39,021 nucleotides of DNA from a virus (IMGVR_UViG_3300028573_000033:1-39021); one strand, 5' to 3'; counted from the first letter of the stretch, positions 24,463 to 32,576 are shown. Numbers and translations are program-made. Notes: a model not told the origin generated them from the letters alone.

Positions 24463-25194
24463 CTAGCCGACCTTCGCCGCCAAATCCGGCGCACCATAGG
24501 TCGTGTTGATCTTCGGCGCCGTGCGCGGGTCTGCATCGCGCGGCAACTGTCCCGGAGGCGCGCCGGCCAGCTTCGCCCGGATGTTGTCGATCGGCGCCTT
24601 GGCCGCTCGCTGGTCCTGCATCTTCTGGAACTCGGTAATCTTGCTCGGCCGCTCCATCAACATCATGCCGTCGATGATGATGGCGCTGTTTGGGTCCCAG
24701 CCGCTCGGCATGAGTTCGGGGTGACGGCTGACCGGCACGGCGCGCCAGGCGGCGCGGGCGAGCTGCACCTGATACTGCGGGTTCTCCTTGCCGACCACGG
24801 TGAATGTCTTCCATTCGTAGGTCCAGCCGTCGGGGAACTTGTGCGGGTCGATGTGGTACTTGTCCCGCTGCGGGCCGAGCGAGTCGAGATGGCCGAACCA
24901 CTCATTGGCGATACGCTCGGCTTCGGCACGGGGGTCCTCGGCGCGGACTTCGGCCATGCGGGGCGATTCCGGGCGCTGCTCTGGACGCTGAACGGGATCA
25001 ACGGCCACAGGGGCAGCTAGAGGCGGTGCCTGTGGGGCTGGCGGGGCCGTCAGGGCCGATAGGCCGACGGCAGGCTGTGCCGGGGCCAATGCCGCGACGG
25101 AAGCCGCCTGCGGGGCCGCTGGGGCTTTCTGAGACGCCTGCTCCGGGTGCTTGCGAGGGCGGCCTCGGCCGCGCTTGGGTGCTGCTTCGGTCAT
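24463..25194 (-). CDS. AT-hook-containing head-region protein
   Basis: 243 residues, ATG with GGAG about seven bases upstream. Residues 7-16 (KRGRGRPRKH) form an AT-hook-like minor-groove binding motif. An Ala/Pro-rich disordered region follows to about residue 75. The C-terminal half is globular (RIANEWFGHLDSLGPQRDKY, GWTYEWKTFTVVGKENPQY, SAIIIDGMMLMERPSKI), with a repeat-like HPELMPSGWDPNSA segment. Proteins of this shape sit after the scaffold in several alphaproteobacterial phages, with no assigned function. It is the last gene before the tandem terminators. DNA binding is suggested by the motif only. Confidence 0.75.
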   Translation of the reverse strand: MTEAAPKRGRGRPRKHPEQASQKAPAAPQAASVAALAPAQPAVGLSALTAPPAPQAPPLAAPVAVDPVQRPEQRPESPRMAEVRAEDPRAEAERIANEWFGHLDSLGPQRDKYHIDPHKFPDGWTYEWKTFTVVGKENPQYQVQLARAAWRAVPVSRHPELMPSGWDPNSAIIIDGMMLMERPSKITEFQKMQDQRAAKAPIDNIRAKLAGAPPGQLPRDADPRTAPKINTTYGAPDLAAKVG

Positions 25195-25204
25195 GTTCGG
25201 CTCC

Positions 25205-26161
25205 TCAGTTCATCTTGCCGTTGGCGCGGGCGTCCTGCTTGGCCTGAGCGTAGGCACGATGCGCCGCAGCCTTGCCCTCCTTCTGGACCAGATGCGGATA
25301 GGACAGTTCGGCCATCTCGGCCTCGTCACGGGTCAGGCGGATGACCCCGGGTCGGGGCTGACCCGGGCCACCGCCATTACGGGACACGGGTGCCGCGGCC
25401 GGCGCGACAGGGCGGGACGCTTGGGACATGGCATTCTCCTCGGTTCGCTGGACTTCCTCGGCGTGACCGTTTCCGGTCCCATTGGTTGACGCCGCCGCCA
25501 TGACGCCGCTATCGCGTAGCAGCCGTTCGACGTGGGCAAAATACTCCGGTGTGTCGGCCGCCTTGCCCGCCCGGATCGCCATGTTGCTGGCCGACTGCAC
25601 GGCCCCCCAGTCCTTGCGCACGATATCGCGGTTGGCACGGATCCAGTCGGCTGACTTGGGCCAGTTCTGCCCGATGTCCTGCGCCAGCATGTCGACCGGA
25701 TCGGCGGCCTGGCGGATGACCGGCTGCGGGTTCTTCTTGGCCTGCTCGCGGGCAAGGCGGCCCGCCTCGAGCGCGTTCAAGTCCGCCTTGGCTTGGGCGA
25801 TCGCCTCCGTCGCTTCGACCTCGGCGTCAATATCGCCGTTCGCTCGCGCCTGCCGGTACTGGTTTTTGGCGATATCGAGATTGCTCTTGGATGTGGCGAT
25901 GGCGGCGTTGATCTCGCGCATCTCGCCGTCTTCAACGGCCGCGGTCGCCGTGCGGGCCACTTCGGTTGCCGTGCGCGCCGCAGCCTCGGCAGCCTCGCGG
26001 CGGCTCTGCTCCTCGGCCAGCTTGCGCTTCAGTTCGGCCGCACCTTCGTCGGCAGTGACGATCTTGGTGGCATCGTCGCCGCCCTCTTTCTTGGTCTCGA
26101 CCTCGGTGGTTTCGATCGGGCCGTCCACGATCTCAACTTCCGGTTCTTTCTCCTCGGGCAT
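25205..26161 (-). CDS. Putative scaffolding protein
   Basis: 318 residues from MPEEKEPEVEIVDG, whose ATG has AGGAGAGG just upstream; the longer in-frame start encodes a shadow of the GroES-like gene. It is very acidic at the N-terminus. A long Ala/Glu/Lys/Arg coiled-coil region spans about residues 40-140 (GAAELKRKLAEEQSRREAAE), a helical middle follows, and the tail is Pro/Gly-rich and basic (PGQPRPGVIRLTRDEAEMAE). This composition and the position after the portal fit an internal head scaffold. The usual partner, the capsid gene, does not follow it but lies about 16 kb further on. Confidence 0.65.
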   Translation of the reverse strand: MPEEKEPEVEIVDGPIETTEVETKKEGGDDATKIVTADEGAAELKRKLAEEQSRREAAEAAARTATEVARTATAAVEDGEMREINAAIATSKSNLDIAKNQYRQARANGDIDAEVEATEAIAQAKADLNALEAGRLAREQAKKNPQPVIRQAADPVDMLAQDIGQNWPKSADWIRANRDIVRKDWGAVQSASNMAIRAGKAADTPEYFAHVERLLRDSGVMAAASTNGTGNGHAEEVQRTEENAMSQASRPVAPAAAPVSRNGGGPGQPRPGVIRLTRDEAEMAELSYPHLVQKEGKAAAHRAYAQAKQDARANGKMN

Positions 26162-26172
26162 AATTCCTCTCC

Positions 26173-26577
26173 TCAGTAGATGTTGTCCGGATGGTCGACC
26201 TTTTCCGTGACCGTCGTGTCCCGGAACAGGCGGCACATCTGGCCGTTGACGAGGCGATTCACGCCATCGGACGCGCGGCTGACCACCCAGTCGCCCGGGG
26301 CGATCGGCGGATCCCACGTCCACGCGCCGTCGGCGGTATTGCGGAAAGCGCTCGGGCCGATCTTCACGACCAGCGTGACCTTGCCCTGCCACTTATCCTC
26401 GTCCTTGGACTGATCGGCGCGGTAGAGGCTGCCAACCTTGTCGGGCGTGTAGATCATGCCCAGCGTCCAGTTGTGGTAGACGTGCAGGCCGGAAATGTCG
26501 CCCAGCTTGTCCAGCATTTCCTTGCGGAGCTCGCCCGCGCTTTTCTTCAACTTCGGCAGAATCAGGGATACGCCCAT
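26173..26577 (-). CDS. GroES-like (co-chaperonin-type) phage protein
   Basis: 134 residues; ATG directly follows the upstream stop (TAGATG). LYRADQSKDEDKWQGKV, VVKIGPSAF, APGDWVVSRASDGVN and CRLFRDTTVTEKVDHPDNIY match a family of phage head-region proteins usually annotated as GroES-like: beta-strands around a K-x-G-x-V-x-x-x-GP segment and a GDWV turn. It may help the host chaperonin fold the capsid protein, or be a structural beta-barrel; I cannot tell which. It is encoded immediately before the scaffold. Confidence 0.6.
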   Translation of the reverse strand: MGVSLILPKLKKSAGELRKEMLDKLGDISGLHVYHNWTLGMIYTPDKVGSLYRADQSKDEDKWQGKVTLVVKIGPSAFRNTADGAWTWDPPIAPGDWVVSRASDGVNRLVNGQMCRLFRDTTVTEKVDHPDNIY

Positions 26578-26820
26578 CTAGCTTGTCACCTGGCCTCGAT
26601 AGCCAGCCTCCTCTTTTTGCGCTTCCTCGCGCCCTTGGGTGATGAAATCCTTCGCCGCCATCAGGCCCATGATGTGCCCGACATAGCGCTGGTAGATCGC
26701 GAAATCGGGGACGGCGCTCGGATGTCCGTGCTGCACGATCTCCGTCTTCTCGGCCAGGTCCGCCTCGATCAGCTTCAGCGCGTTCTCCAGCGCCCGCCCG
26801 TCGATCGTGAATGCTGCCAT
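26578..26820 (-). CDS. Small helical protein of unknown function
   Basis: 80 residues from ATG with GGAG six bases upstream; a TTG directly before it is also in frame. It is helical throughout (GRALENALKLIEADLAEKTE, YQRYVGHIMGLMAAKDFITQ) with no membrane segment. Its stop abuts the GroES-like start, so the two are co-translated. A strong GC-rich hairpin lies just before it. Proteins with a VPDFAIYQRYVGHIMGL-like segment occur in phage head modules, but I know of no function. Confidence 0.65.
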   Translation of the reverse strand: MAAFTIDGRALENALKLIEADLAEKTEIVQHGHPSAVPDFAIYQRYVGHIMGLMAAKDFITQGREEAQKEEAGYRGQVTS

Positions 26821-26837
26821 CAAAATCTCCAGAAAGC

Positions 26838-26873
26838 GGGGCGGCAGGGGGAGAAAACGGACCCCGCCGCCCC
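26838..26873 (-). terminator. GC-rich hairpin between the GG-motif gene and the head-assembly genes
   Basis: GGGGCGGC and GCCGCCCC pair perfectly, extended by a bulged A and four more G-C pairs, around a loop of about ten bases. On the minus strand the tail is GCTTTCT, a weak U-tract. It sits in the 100-base gap, 18 bases before the next start codon. It could be a partial terminator or attenuator, or a barrier that protects the downstream mRNA. Confidence 0.45.
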
Positions 26874-26920
26874 TATCGGCTACAGGTTGTTATGGCTGCC
26901 CACCACCCTGCCTCCGATGC

Positions 26921-27955
26921 TCATACAGGCTTGAACCCGTCCTTGCGGGCGATCGAGCTCTTGGCCAGACGACCCAATCCGCCCCCGGCGCCGACCTTCA
27001 TCGTCTCCGCTGACTTCGTGTTCTCGGCCTTCGATGCGCTCGCGTCCGGATACTTGGCGCCCACGACCTTGCCGCCGGCATAGCGGCCTTTCAGCCGACG
27101 CTCATTGCCCTCCATGCGGCGGGCATTGCCTTCTGGCGTATTCAGTTCGGATTCCTTCTCGCGCTGTACGGCCGCACCGTATGACGGGATGAGGCTCTTG
27201 TAGACGGGTTGCGGGCTGACACCGCCGCCTCCCTCGCGCTTCGTGCGGCCACCCGACTTGCGCGGCATCGGCATCCCAGGGGGCATCCCCATGCCCGGAG
27301 GTGCGCCCATGCCCTGCGGGGGGCCACCAGCGCCCTGCGGCGGGGCCATCGGCGGCGGGGGCGGCGGCGCCTTCGGCGGCATCATGCCCATCGGCGGCTG
27401 CTGCTTGTCATGGCCGCCCGCATTGATCGCGATCACGATGTTCGTCTTGCCCTTGGTCTTGCCGCCCTTCGCGCGCGGCTCGCGGTCGCCCTTCGGACGC
27501 ATCCCGGCGATGTCATCGTAATTGGTCGAGCCGCCCGTCGCCTTGTGGCTGCGGTGGAACTTGCCGATCCCGTTCCGGCGACCGTGCATGTTCTCGGCCA
27601 TGCCCATCATGCCGTGCGCCTGCTTGCGGAAGTTCGTCGCCCCGCCATCCTTGAAGCCGCCGATGTGGGGAGCGGCAATCTCGTGGTTCGCGGCGCGCAC
27701 ATCGCGATTCGTCCAGACATCGGCGCGGCTCTTGCGATCGGTTCGGGTGGCGGCCTTCTTGCCCGATACGGCGCCGCCGTCCTTGAACTGGCGCCGGCTC
27801 ACTGGGCGCATGCCGGTCGGAGCGTTGGTTCGCATGTCGGTCGGCTCGCTCCAGCCCGAAGCGTCAATCCGCTTGCCCTTGTCGCTGCCAGGCCCCGCCA
27901 TGCGGTGCGCCTTCGCCTTCATCGCCGCACGCGCGGTCTTTGCCATCTCGCTCAT
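26921..27955 (-). CDS. Basic GG-motif, Pro-rich virion-region protein
   Basis: 344 residues, ATG overlapping the upstream stop (TGATG). Low-complexity and basic, with repeated Gly-Gly blocks: QFKDGGAVSG, GFKDGGATNF, HKATGGSTNY, RAKGGKTKGK, RKSGGRTKREGGGG and YAGGKVVG. The two FKDGGA copies are about 40 residues apart. A Met/Pro/Gly-rich segment (PPMGMMPPKAPPPPPPMAPP and beyond) spans about residues 185-235. No fold is recognised. Its place between portal and scaffold suggests a head or internal virion protein. It shares the GG-[RK] signature with the giant virion protein and others. Confidence 0.7.
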   Translation of the reverse strand: MSEMAKTARAAMKAKAHRMAGPGSDKGKRIDASGWSEPTDMRTNAPTGMRPVSRRQFKDGGAVSGKKAATRTDRKSRADVWTNRDVRAANHEIAAPHIGGFKDGGATNFRKQAHGMMGMAENMHGRRNGIGKFHRSHKATGGSTNYDDIAGMRPKGDREPRAKGGKTKGKTNIVIAINAGGHDKQQPPMGMMPPKAPPPPPPMAPPQGAGGPPQGMGAPPGMGMPPGMPMPRKSGGRTKREGGGGVSPQPVYKSLIPSYGAAVQREKESELNTPEGNARRMEGNERRLKGRYAGGKVVGAKYPDASASKAENTKSAETMKVGAGGGLGRLAKSSIARKDGFKPV

Positions 27956-28071
27956 CAGAGCCTCCGCTTTGATTTAATATTACACAATCGGGCCGGTTCC
28001 GTCAGGCCGCCGCCCGCATCCCGCTTGCGCCGCGCCACGAACAGCGCATTGCGGATGGCCCGCTTGCTCAT
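27955..28071 (-). CDS. Tiny basic protein after the portal
   Basis: 38 residues, MSKRAIRNALFVARRKRDAG then GGLTEPARLCNIKSKRRL. Its ATG overlaps the portal stop (ATGA) and its stop overlaps the next start (TGATG), so it is held in the operon by coupling on both sides. AIRNAL-x-x-ARR-x-R-x-x-GG is the same type of helix-then-GG motif found in the 200-residue protein at 19.3-19.9 kb (ALSTARRSRAEGG). It is probably real because of the double coupling; function unknown. Confidence 0.6.
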   Translation of the reverse strand: MSKRAIRNALFVARRKRDAGGGLTEPARLCNIKSKRRL

Positions 28072-30383
28072 TCCCCGCTCTTGGGCTCCGGCGCGTTCGC
28101 CTGCATCGCCTGCTCCTGCGCATGGTCGATCAACTGCGTTGCCCGCTCGTGGCCATGGTCCGCCGCCTGCTGGTTCATATCGTGCGCGTGTTCCTGGCCC
28201 TGCTGCAACACTTCCTTCTCAAGGCCCATGGATGCCTTCAGGAGGTCGGCCTGGCGGTCCTGATCGCGGTTCTGGTCCTCGATCCCAGCGCGATGCTGCT
28301 TGAATTGTTCACTCTGCGCCGACAGCGCAAGCTTCTGCTTCTCGAGCGCCATCTCCTCCGGCGTCTTGCCGCCCGACAGGCCGTCCTTCTGCGCCTTCGT
28401 CATGTTCGCCTGCGCCGACAGCATTGAGGCATCCGCCTTCTTGCCCTCGATCGCCAGCTTGCCCTTCGCGAACTCGGCCTGCGGATTGAGCGTCGGCTGC
28501 GGCAGTAGGAACTGCTCCGGCTGCGAATAGCCGATCGTCGTCAGCACCCGCTTGTCGACCGCGTTCATGTCGTAGCGGTCCTTGCCCAGCTCGGCCATCT
28601 GCTTCAGCGCCACCGCCTTCATAATTCGCTGCGTGTGGCTCGAGGTGTTCGGGTCGGCCTGGGGCACGAGGTCGAACGTGTCGAGCGCCTTGCGGAATAT
28701 CTCCTCGGACCACTTTCGCGCCGGTCGCTTGTTGCGCTCCCAAAAGCTTTCCGGATGCTCACGGAAGCATTCCACCAGCAACTGAAGCTCCTCGGCCTGT
28801 GCCGCGTGCATCCGCTTGTGGATAGCGTTCTCGACCTTTGTCGCCTGCTCGATGATGGCAAGGATCGTGCCCACCGGCATGTCCGCCTTGCCCTCGCCGA
28901 CGTTCAACGCCGCCACGCCCGCCGACTTCTCGCCGCCCGCCGTCATCACCTCGATCAGTTTCAGCAGGCCCGGCGACGGGTCCTTGTAGGGCAGCGGCAT
29001 CACCGCCTGATTGATCGGCATGCCGCCGGTCTTGACGATCTGGCCGCCGCCCGGAGGGATGCGGAAGATGTTGGTGTTCTGCCGCGCTCCGCTGTCCGCC
29101 AACAGGAAGCCCGGGAACGACGCGAACATGCCGGCATCCAGGCACTCGCGCCATGCCGCCGTCAGCGCATTGGTCGTGTTGCCCAGGATGTTCAGGAAGC
29201 CAATGTCATAGAACCCGAAGCCCGGGATGAACGTGTACTTCACGAACGTCCGGCGCCGCTCGGGCAGCCGCTCGGTGTCCTTGTTGTAGTCTCGCACCAG
29301 CGCGAGGATCTGTCGCGACGTCTTGTCGATCGTGACGCGGTACGGAACCTCGAGCCCGGTCTCCTTGCCCTTGTGCTTGTGCTTGAAGCCCTTCAGGTCG
29401 AGCTCGCAGTAGCACTCCAGTATCTCGCGGTCGCGATCGTCGAGATTGATCGAACCGCCCTGGCTCAGCCCCTGCTGTTCCTTTTTCTCGCGATCGACCG
29501 CATTCATCTCCGGTTCTTGCGGCGTGCCGAGCTGGATGTCGCGATAGACGCCGAGGATTTGCATGCGCCGCACCGTGTTGGGCGGCATGTCGATCTTGTG
29601 CGTGATGTGCTTGGCGTTCTGCAGGTCGGTCGCGGAGTCGTTGACGATCAGGTCCTCGGCATCGACCGTCTCGCTCACCGGCCGCTGGCGGATCGGACAG
29701 AAATAGACCTTCTTGAACGACGTCCCGCCCAGCGATAGCGGAATCAGCATGCGGTCGGTGTCCGGGTAGTATTCCTTCGCCGTTACCGTCAGGTAGTGAT
29801 TGATGTCCTTCTCGAACGCCTCGGCTAGCTCGTCTTCGTCTGTGGAGGCTGCGGGATTGTCGTCCCGGATTTTTGCCGGGCCGTCAGTGGGGAGCAGTTC
29901 AGAACGTGCGTTAGCTTGGAAGTTGAGGACACCCTGGGCAAGAAGGGGATGTCGCACCGTGGACATGCCATCCACTGGCGCTCCTTCAGGGCTTCCACCA
30001 ACTCCTGGAACATTGAGCTTGAGGCCGAGAAGCTTAATGCCATTGGCGCGGTCCTCTAGCCAGGATTTGCGGGATGTATCGTCTTCCTCGATGCCCCGCA
30101 GGATGCTCTCGGCGATCAGGCCAAGCTCCATATCGTCGATATGGCCGTCTGCAAGGTTGTCGAACCAGCCGGGCGGCGGCTTGTTAGGGTCGGCGGCACC
30201 ACTCAGGCCGCCCATGTTGATCTCGATGCTGCCGTCGGGAAACTCGATCGTCAGCAGGTTGCCGCTCTCGTCGTAGTTCTCGACCTCGCGACCTTCATTG
30301 TCGCCAATCTCGATCTCCGGCTCTTCCTCCGGCATGTCGAGTTGCTGGCCAAGGCGCAGGGTTGAGGACAGGCCGTCAGGCAT
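28068..30383 (-). CDS. Portal protein
   Basis: 771 residues, start overlapping the upstream stop as TAATG. Recognised by position after the large terminase and by the podovirus portal pattern: an acidic N-terminus (~20-60), a central body with YYPDTDRMLIPLSLGGTSFK, VDAEDLIVNDSATDL, RRRTFVKYTFIPGFGFYDIG and NILGNTTNALTAAWRECLDA, then helices and a Gln-rich coiled-coil tail (~660-771, EQFKQHRAGIEDQNRDQDRQ). The portal is the dodecameric ring through which DNA is packaged and ejected. The length is in the range of P22-like portals with a C-terminal barrel. It is coupled to the tiny genes on both sides. Confidence 0.85.
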   Translation of the reverse strand: MPDGLSSTLRLGQQLDMPEEEPEIEIGDNEGREVENYDESGNLLTIEFPDGSIEINMGGLSGAADPNKPPPGWFDNLADGHIDDMELGLIAESILRGIEEDDTSRKSWLEDRANGIKLLGLKLNVPGVGGSPEGAPVDGMSTVRHPLLAQGVLNFQANARSELLPTDGPAKIRDDNPAASTDEDELAEAFEKDINHYLTVTAKEYYPDTDRMLIPLSLGGTSFKKVYFCPIRQRPVSETVDAEDLIVNDSATDLQNAKHITHKIDMPPNTVRRMQILGVYRDIQLGTPQEPEMNAVDREKKEQQGLSQGGSINLDDRDREILECYCELDLKGFKHKHKGKETGLEVPYRVTIDKTSRQILALVRDYNKDTERLPERRRTFVKYTFIPGFGFYDIGFLNILGNTTNALTAAWRECLDAGMFASFPGFLLADSGARQNTNIFRIPPGGGQIVKTGGMPINQAVMPLPYKDPSPGLLKLIEVMTAGGEKSAGVAALNVGEGKADMPVGTILAIIEQATKVENAIHKRMHAAQAEELQLLVECFREHPESFWERNKRPARKWSEEIFRKALDTFDLVPQADPNTSSHTQRIMKAVALKQMAELGKDRYDMNAVDKRVLTTIGYSQPEQFLLPQPTLNPQAEFAKGKLAIEGKKADASMLSAQANMTKAQKDGLSGGKTPEEMALEKQKLALSAQSEQFKQHRAGIEDQNRDQDRQADLLKASMGLEKEVLQQGQEHAHDMNQQAADHGHERATQLIDHAQEQAMQANAPEPKSGE

Positions 30384-30514
30384 TACGTCCAGCCTCTATA
30401 TTTGGCGACAAGTCGCTCAACAGACCAGAAGGAATAGATATTCCCGGGAAGCGGCAACCAAACACCAATCGTGCGCCATGTTCGACCGTTCTCACTGAAT
30501 TTTGGCCAGAGCAT
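30383..30514 (-). CDS. Tiny Trp-rich protein before the portal
   Basis: 43 residues (MLWPKFSENGRTWRTIGVWL, then PLPGNIYSFWSVERLVAKYR). The ATG overlaps the upstream stop as TGATG, and its TAA overlaps the portal ATG. The double overlap, not similarity, is the reason to believe it. It is aromatic-rich but has no clear membrane helix. Function unknown. Confidence 0.5.
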   Translation of the reverse strand: MLWPKFSENGRTWRTIGVWLPLPGNIYSFWSVERLVAKYRGWT

Positions 30515-30690
30515 CAGTGCCACGTCACCGGCAGGAACGGCAGCAGGTACATCCGCGCCACATGGCACGCCAGGCAGTCACAGGTCTCGTCCGGAACCAC
30601 CACGCGCATGTGGGTGGCGCGCTCGAATGTCTCGGCGGCCTCGGTCCAAGGATCTTCCCCGGCTTCGATGGCTTCCCGCTGGGTCTGCAT
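30514..30690 (-). CDS. Small CxxxC-like protein between terminase and portal
   Basis: 58 residues: MQTQREAIEAGEDPWTEAAE, a short stretch (TFERATHMRVV), then VPDETCDCLACHVARMYLLP and a short end. The CDCLAC cluster and nearby His could bind a metal. It is coupled to the next tiny gene by TGATG. The start is the first ATG, with an acidic, helical N-terminus typical of real genes. Not a family I recognise. Confidence 0.6.
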   Translation of the reverse strand: MQTQREAIEAGEDPWTEAAETFERATHMRVVVPDETCDCLACHVARMYLLPFLPVTWH

Positions 30691-30705
30691 GGCGCGATAC
30701 TAAAC

Positions 30706-30855
30706 CTAGTAGGGCGTAGGGGAAAGGGGACCTTGGAACGTGCCGTATCCGAGTCGAGTGGAAGCACCCATCCACGGCCAACAAGCGTCTGGACCCCCAG
30801 ACTTGTCGATATGCCGCTCCAGCCGCTCTTTCGGAGAACCGTGTTTTGCGCCCAT
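30706..30855 (-). pseudogene. HNH endonuclease remnant (N-terminal fragment)
   Basis: A 49-codon ORF encodes RLERHIDKSGGPDACWPWMG and then ASTRLGYGTFQ before a stop. This matches the N-terminus of the intact HNH protein at 38.1-38.6 kb (RFKKFVDKSAGPDECWPWMG, then SRDRHGYGGIR) and the usual start of phage HNH homing endonucleases. The catalytic CHxCD...NPxHL part is absent, so it cannot cleave DNA as it stands. It sits directly after the large terminase, a common insertion place for HNH genes. It may still be translated, since the ORF is intact up to its stop. Confidence 0.7.
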
Positions 30856-30859
30856 GACG

Positions 30860-30871
30860 AATTATATCACG
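30860..30871 (-). promoter_or_regulatory. Extended -10-like element before the HNH remnant (repeat copy 1)
   Basis: On the minus strand CGTGATATAATT contains TGATATAAT, a perfect TG-N-TATAAT extended -10. It includes the stop codon of the large terminase gene. The expected transcript start falls about at the ATG of the HNH remnant, which would give a leaderless mRNA. An 11-of-12 copy lies just before the terminase gene. Possibly chance. Confidence 0.3.
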
Positions 30872-32576
30872 AAGGGTATAGGGGGCTAGGCGCCCGCTGC
30901 ATCCCGTGCCGCATGTCCTCCTCCAGATCGTACCGGACCTCCGGCGGACGCTGCAACAGCCCCAAATCGCGCAAATGCCGGAGCGCTCCCGACGTCGTAT
31001 CCGCCAGGTCGTCGTGCTTGCCCTTGGGGAAAACCTCGCACTCCGCGATCACCGGCTCGACATATTCCCGGTCCGGCGCGAACACCATGCCCTCTACGAA
31101 CATGTGCTGGACCGAATAAAGCCGGGCCATCTTGTCCAGGGACTTGGGATCGCTCAACTGCACCGACCATGGCTCGTTGGCAAACAGGCGCCGAAGCTCC
31201 TGCGACACTGAGATCCCCGACGCCTTGTTCTCGATCAGCAGCTTGTCGACCTTGCGCAGTGTGCAGGTCTTCGCCACCCGGTTGACCAGCTTGTGGATGG
31301 GCAGACGGTCGCTCCAGGCGTCGATCAGCATCACCTTGGGCGACTGCATCGTGTAGGTCCGTTGCGCCACGTTCAGGACGCCCTGCGGATAATGCGCGAC
31401 CATGTCATGCTGGAACACGCCCCATACCGTAATCGCGCTCGGGTCGTTCTCGGTCTTCTCAGTGTAGGCCGTGTCGAGAAACGCCAGAATGTAACTGAAC
31501 GGCGGAAACTCGTCCTTCCAGTTCAGCCACCACTCCCGCTTGATGATGCCGCCGCCCTTCGGCATCGGGGATTGCTGCAATTGGCCCGCCGTGCGCCACT
31601 CCAGCAGGCGCCCCTCGAGCGAGGCGATGGCCGTATCCGAGAACCGCTCGGGCCACATCAACGTGCCCTCGCGCTCTTTCAATGCCTCGATCGCGTCCTC
31701 GTCCCGAGGCTGCCGCTCGCCGCTCTCGTCCACCACGACCAGGGGTTCGCCGTCATCGTCGCAGCCTCGAGGATCGTTCCAGCCGATGCTCGTGACGCTG
31801 TGCCGCTCCCACTCGTAGCGCATCGGGATCATCACATGCGTCCAGTCGTCCATGTTGTTCGACAGGATGTCGCCGGTCAGGTCGTTCTCGGCAATGCGCT
31901 GTTGGACCACGATGTAGCAGCTCTTGTCCTGATCGTTGAGGCGCGTCGGCATCGTGCCGTGCCACCATTCCAGCGTCTTCTCGATGCTGGCGGCCTCCTC
32001 GTTCTCGGCATCATCCGCAGCATTCGGGTCGTCAATTACAATGATGTCGCCGCCATCGCCCGTGGCACTGGTGCCGATTGACGTGATCAGCCGCTCGCCC
32101 CCGACCGTGTTGGAGAACCGCTGCACGGTGTTCTGGTCAGGGTTGATGGTGAACCGATCGCTCCAATAGTGCTGATACAGCGGGCTATCGATCACCCGCC
32201 GGCAGCGGGCGCTGTCTCGCTTGGACAGGCGCTCGGCATATGAAGCGTACAGGAATTTCACGCCCGGCCCGCTGGTATGGCTGCGGAAGCGCTGCGCCCA
32301 CACCCAGGCAGGAAACGCCACGCTACACAGGCTCGACTTCAGCGTGCGCGGCGGGATGTTCAGGATCAGGTGCCGGATCTCGCCGTCCACCACCGCCTGG
32401 AGATGGTCGCAGATCGCGTCGATCACCCAGCCATCCTTGAACTCAGCCGGGTCGATGTATTTCCAGAACGTCTTCAGGAAATGCGCCAGCGACTCCTCGC
32501 TATCCCACCGCTCGATCTCACGCAGATTGGCGTCGATGTCGAGAAGCTGGCCCTGGAAGGAAATATGACTTGGCAT
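30867..32576 (-). CDS. terL: Terminase large subunit
   Basis: 569 residues. The packaging ATPase and nuclease. The N-terminal ATPase has a PPRTLKSS P-loop at about residues 75-82, the variant Walker A common in alphaproteobacterial phages, and Walker B IIVIDDP near residue 180. The motif between them includes FLYASYAERLSKRDS. A C-terminal RNase H-like nuclease begins near LAFLDTAYTE, with acidic residues again in KHDDLADTTSG close to the end. It pumps DNA through the portal and cuts it. The small subunit lies 1.2 kb upstream, separated by several small genes. Confidence in the family is high from motifs alone. Confidence 0.95.
   Translation of the reverse strand: MPSHISFQGQLLDIDANLREIERWDSEESLAHFLKTFWKYIDPAEFKDGWVIDAICDHLQAVVDGEIRHLILNIPPRTLKSSLCSVAFPAWVWAQRFRSHTSGPGVKFLYASYAERLSKRDSARCRRVIDSPLYQHYWSDRFTINPDQNTVQRFSNTVGGERLITSIGTSATGDGGDIIVIDDPNAADDAENEEAASIEKTLEWWHGTMPTRLNDQDKSCYIVVQQRIAENDLTGDILSNNMDDWTHVMIPMRYEWERHSVTSIGWNDPRGCDDDGEPLVVVDESGERQPRDEDAIEALKEREGTLMWPERFSDTAIASLEGRLLEWRTAGQLQQSPMPKGGGIIKREWWLNWKDEFPPFSYILAFLDTAYTEKTENDPSAITVWGVFQHDMVAHYPQGVLNVAQRTYTMQSPKVMLIDAWSDRLPIHKLVNRVAKTCTLRKVDKLLIENKASGISVSQELRRLFANEPWSVQLSDPKSLDKMARLYSVQHMFVEGMVFAPDREYVEPVIAECEVFPKGKHDDLADTTSGALRHLRDLGLLQRPPEVRYDLEEDMRHGMQRAPSPLYPS

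Noticed and set aside
28635-29738. A 367-codon plus-strand ORF opposite the portal
   Set aside because: Antisense shadow with arginine- and leucine-rich composition; the portal frame is well supported by motifs.
30763-30784. GTCTGG-GGGT-CCAGAC hairpin after terL, considered as a terminator
   Set aside because: It falls inside the conserved DKSGGPDAC codons of the HNH remnant and has no U-tract, so coding explains it.
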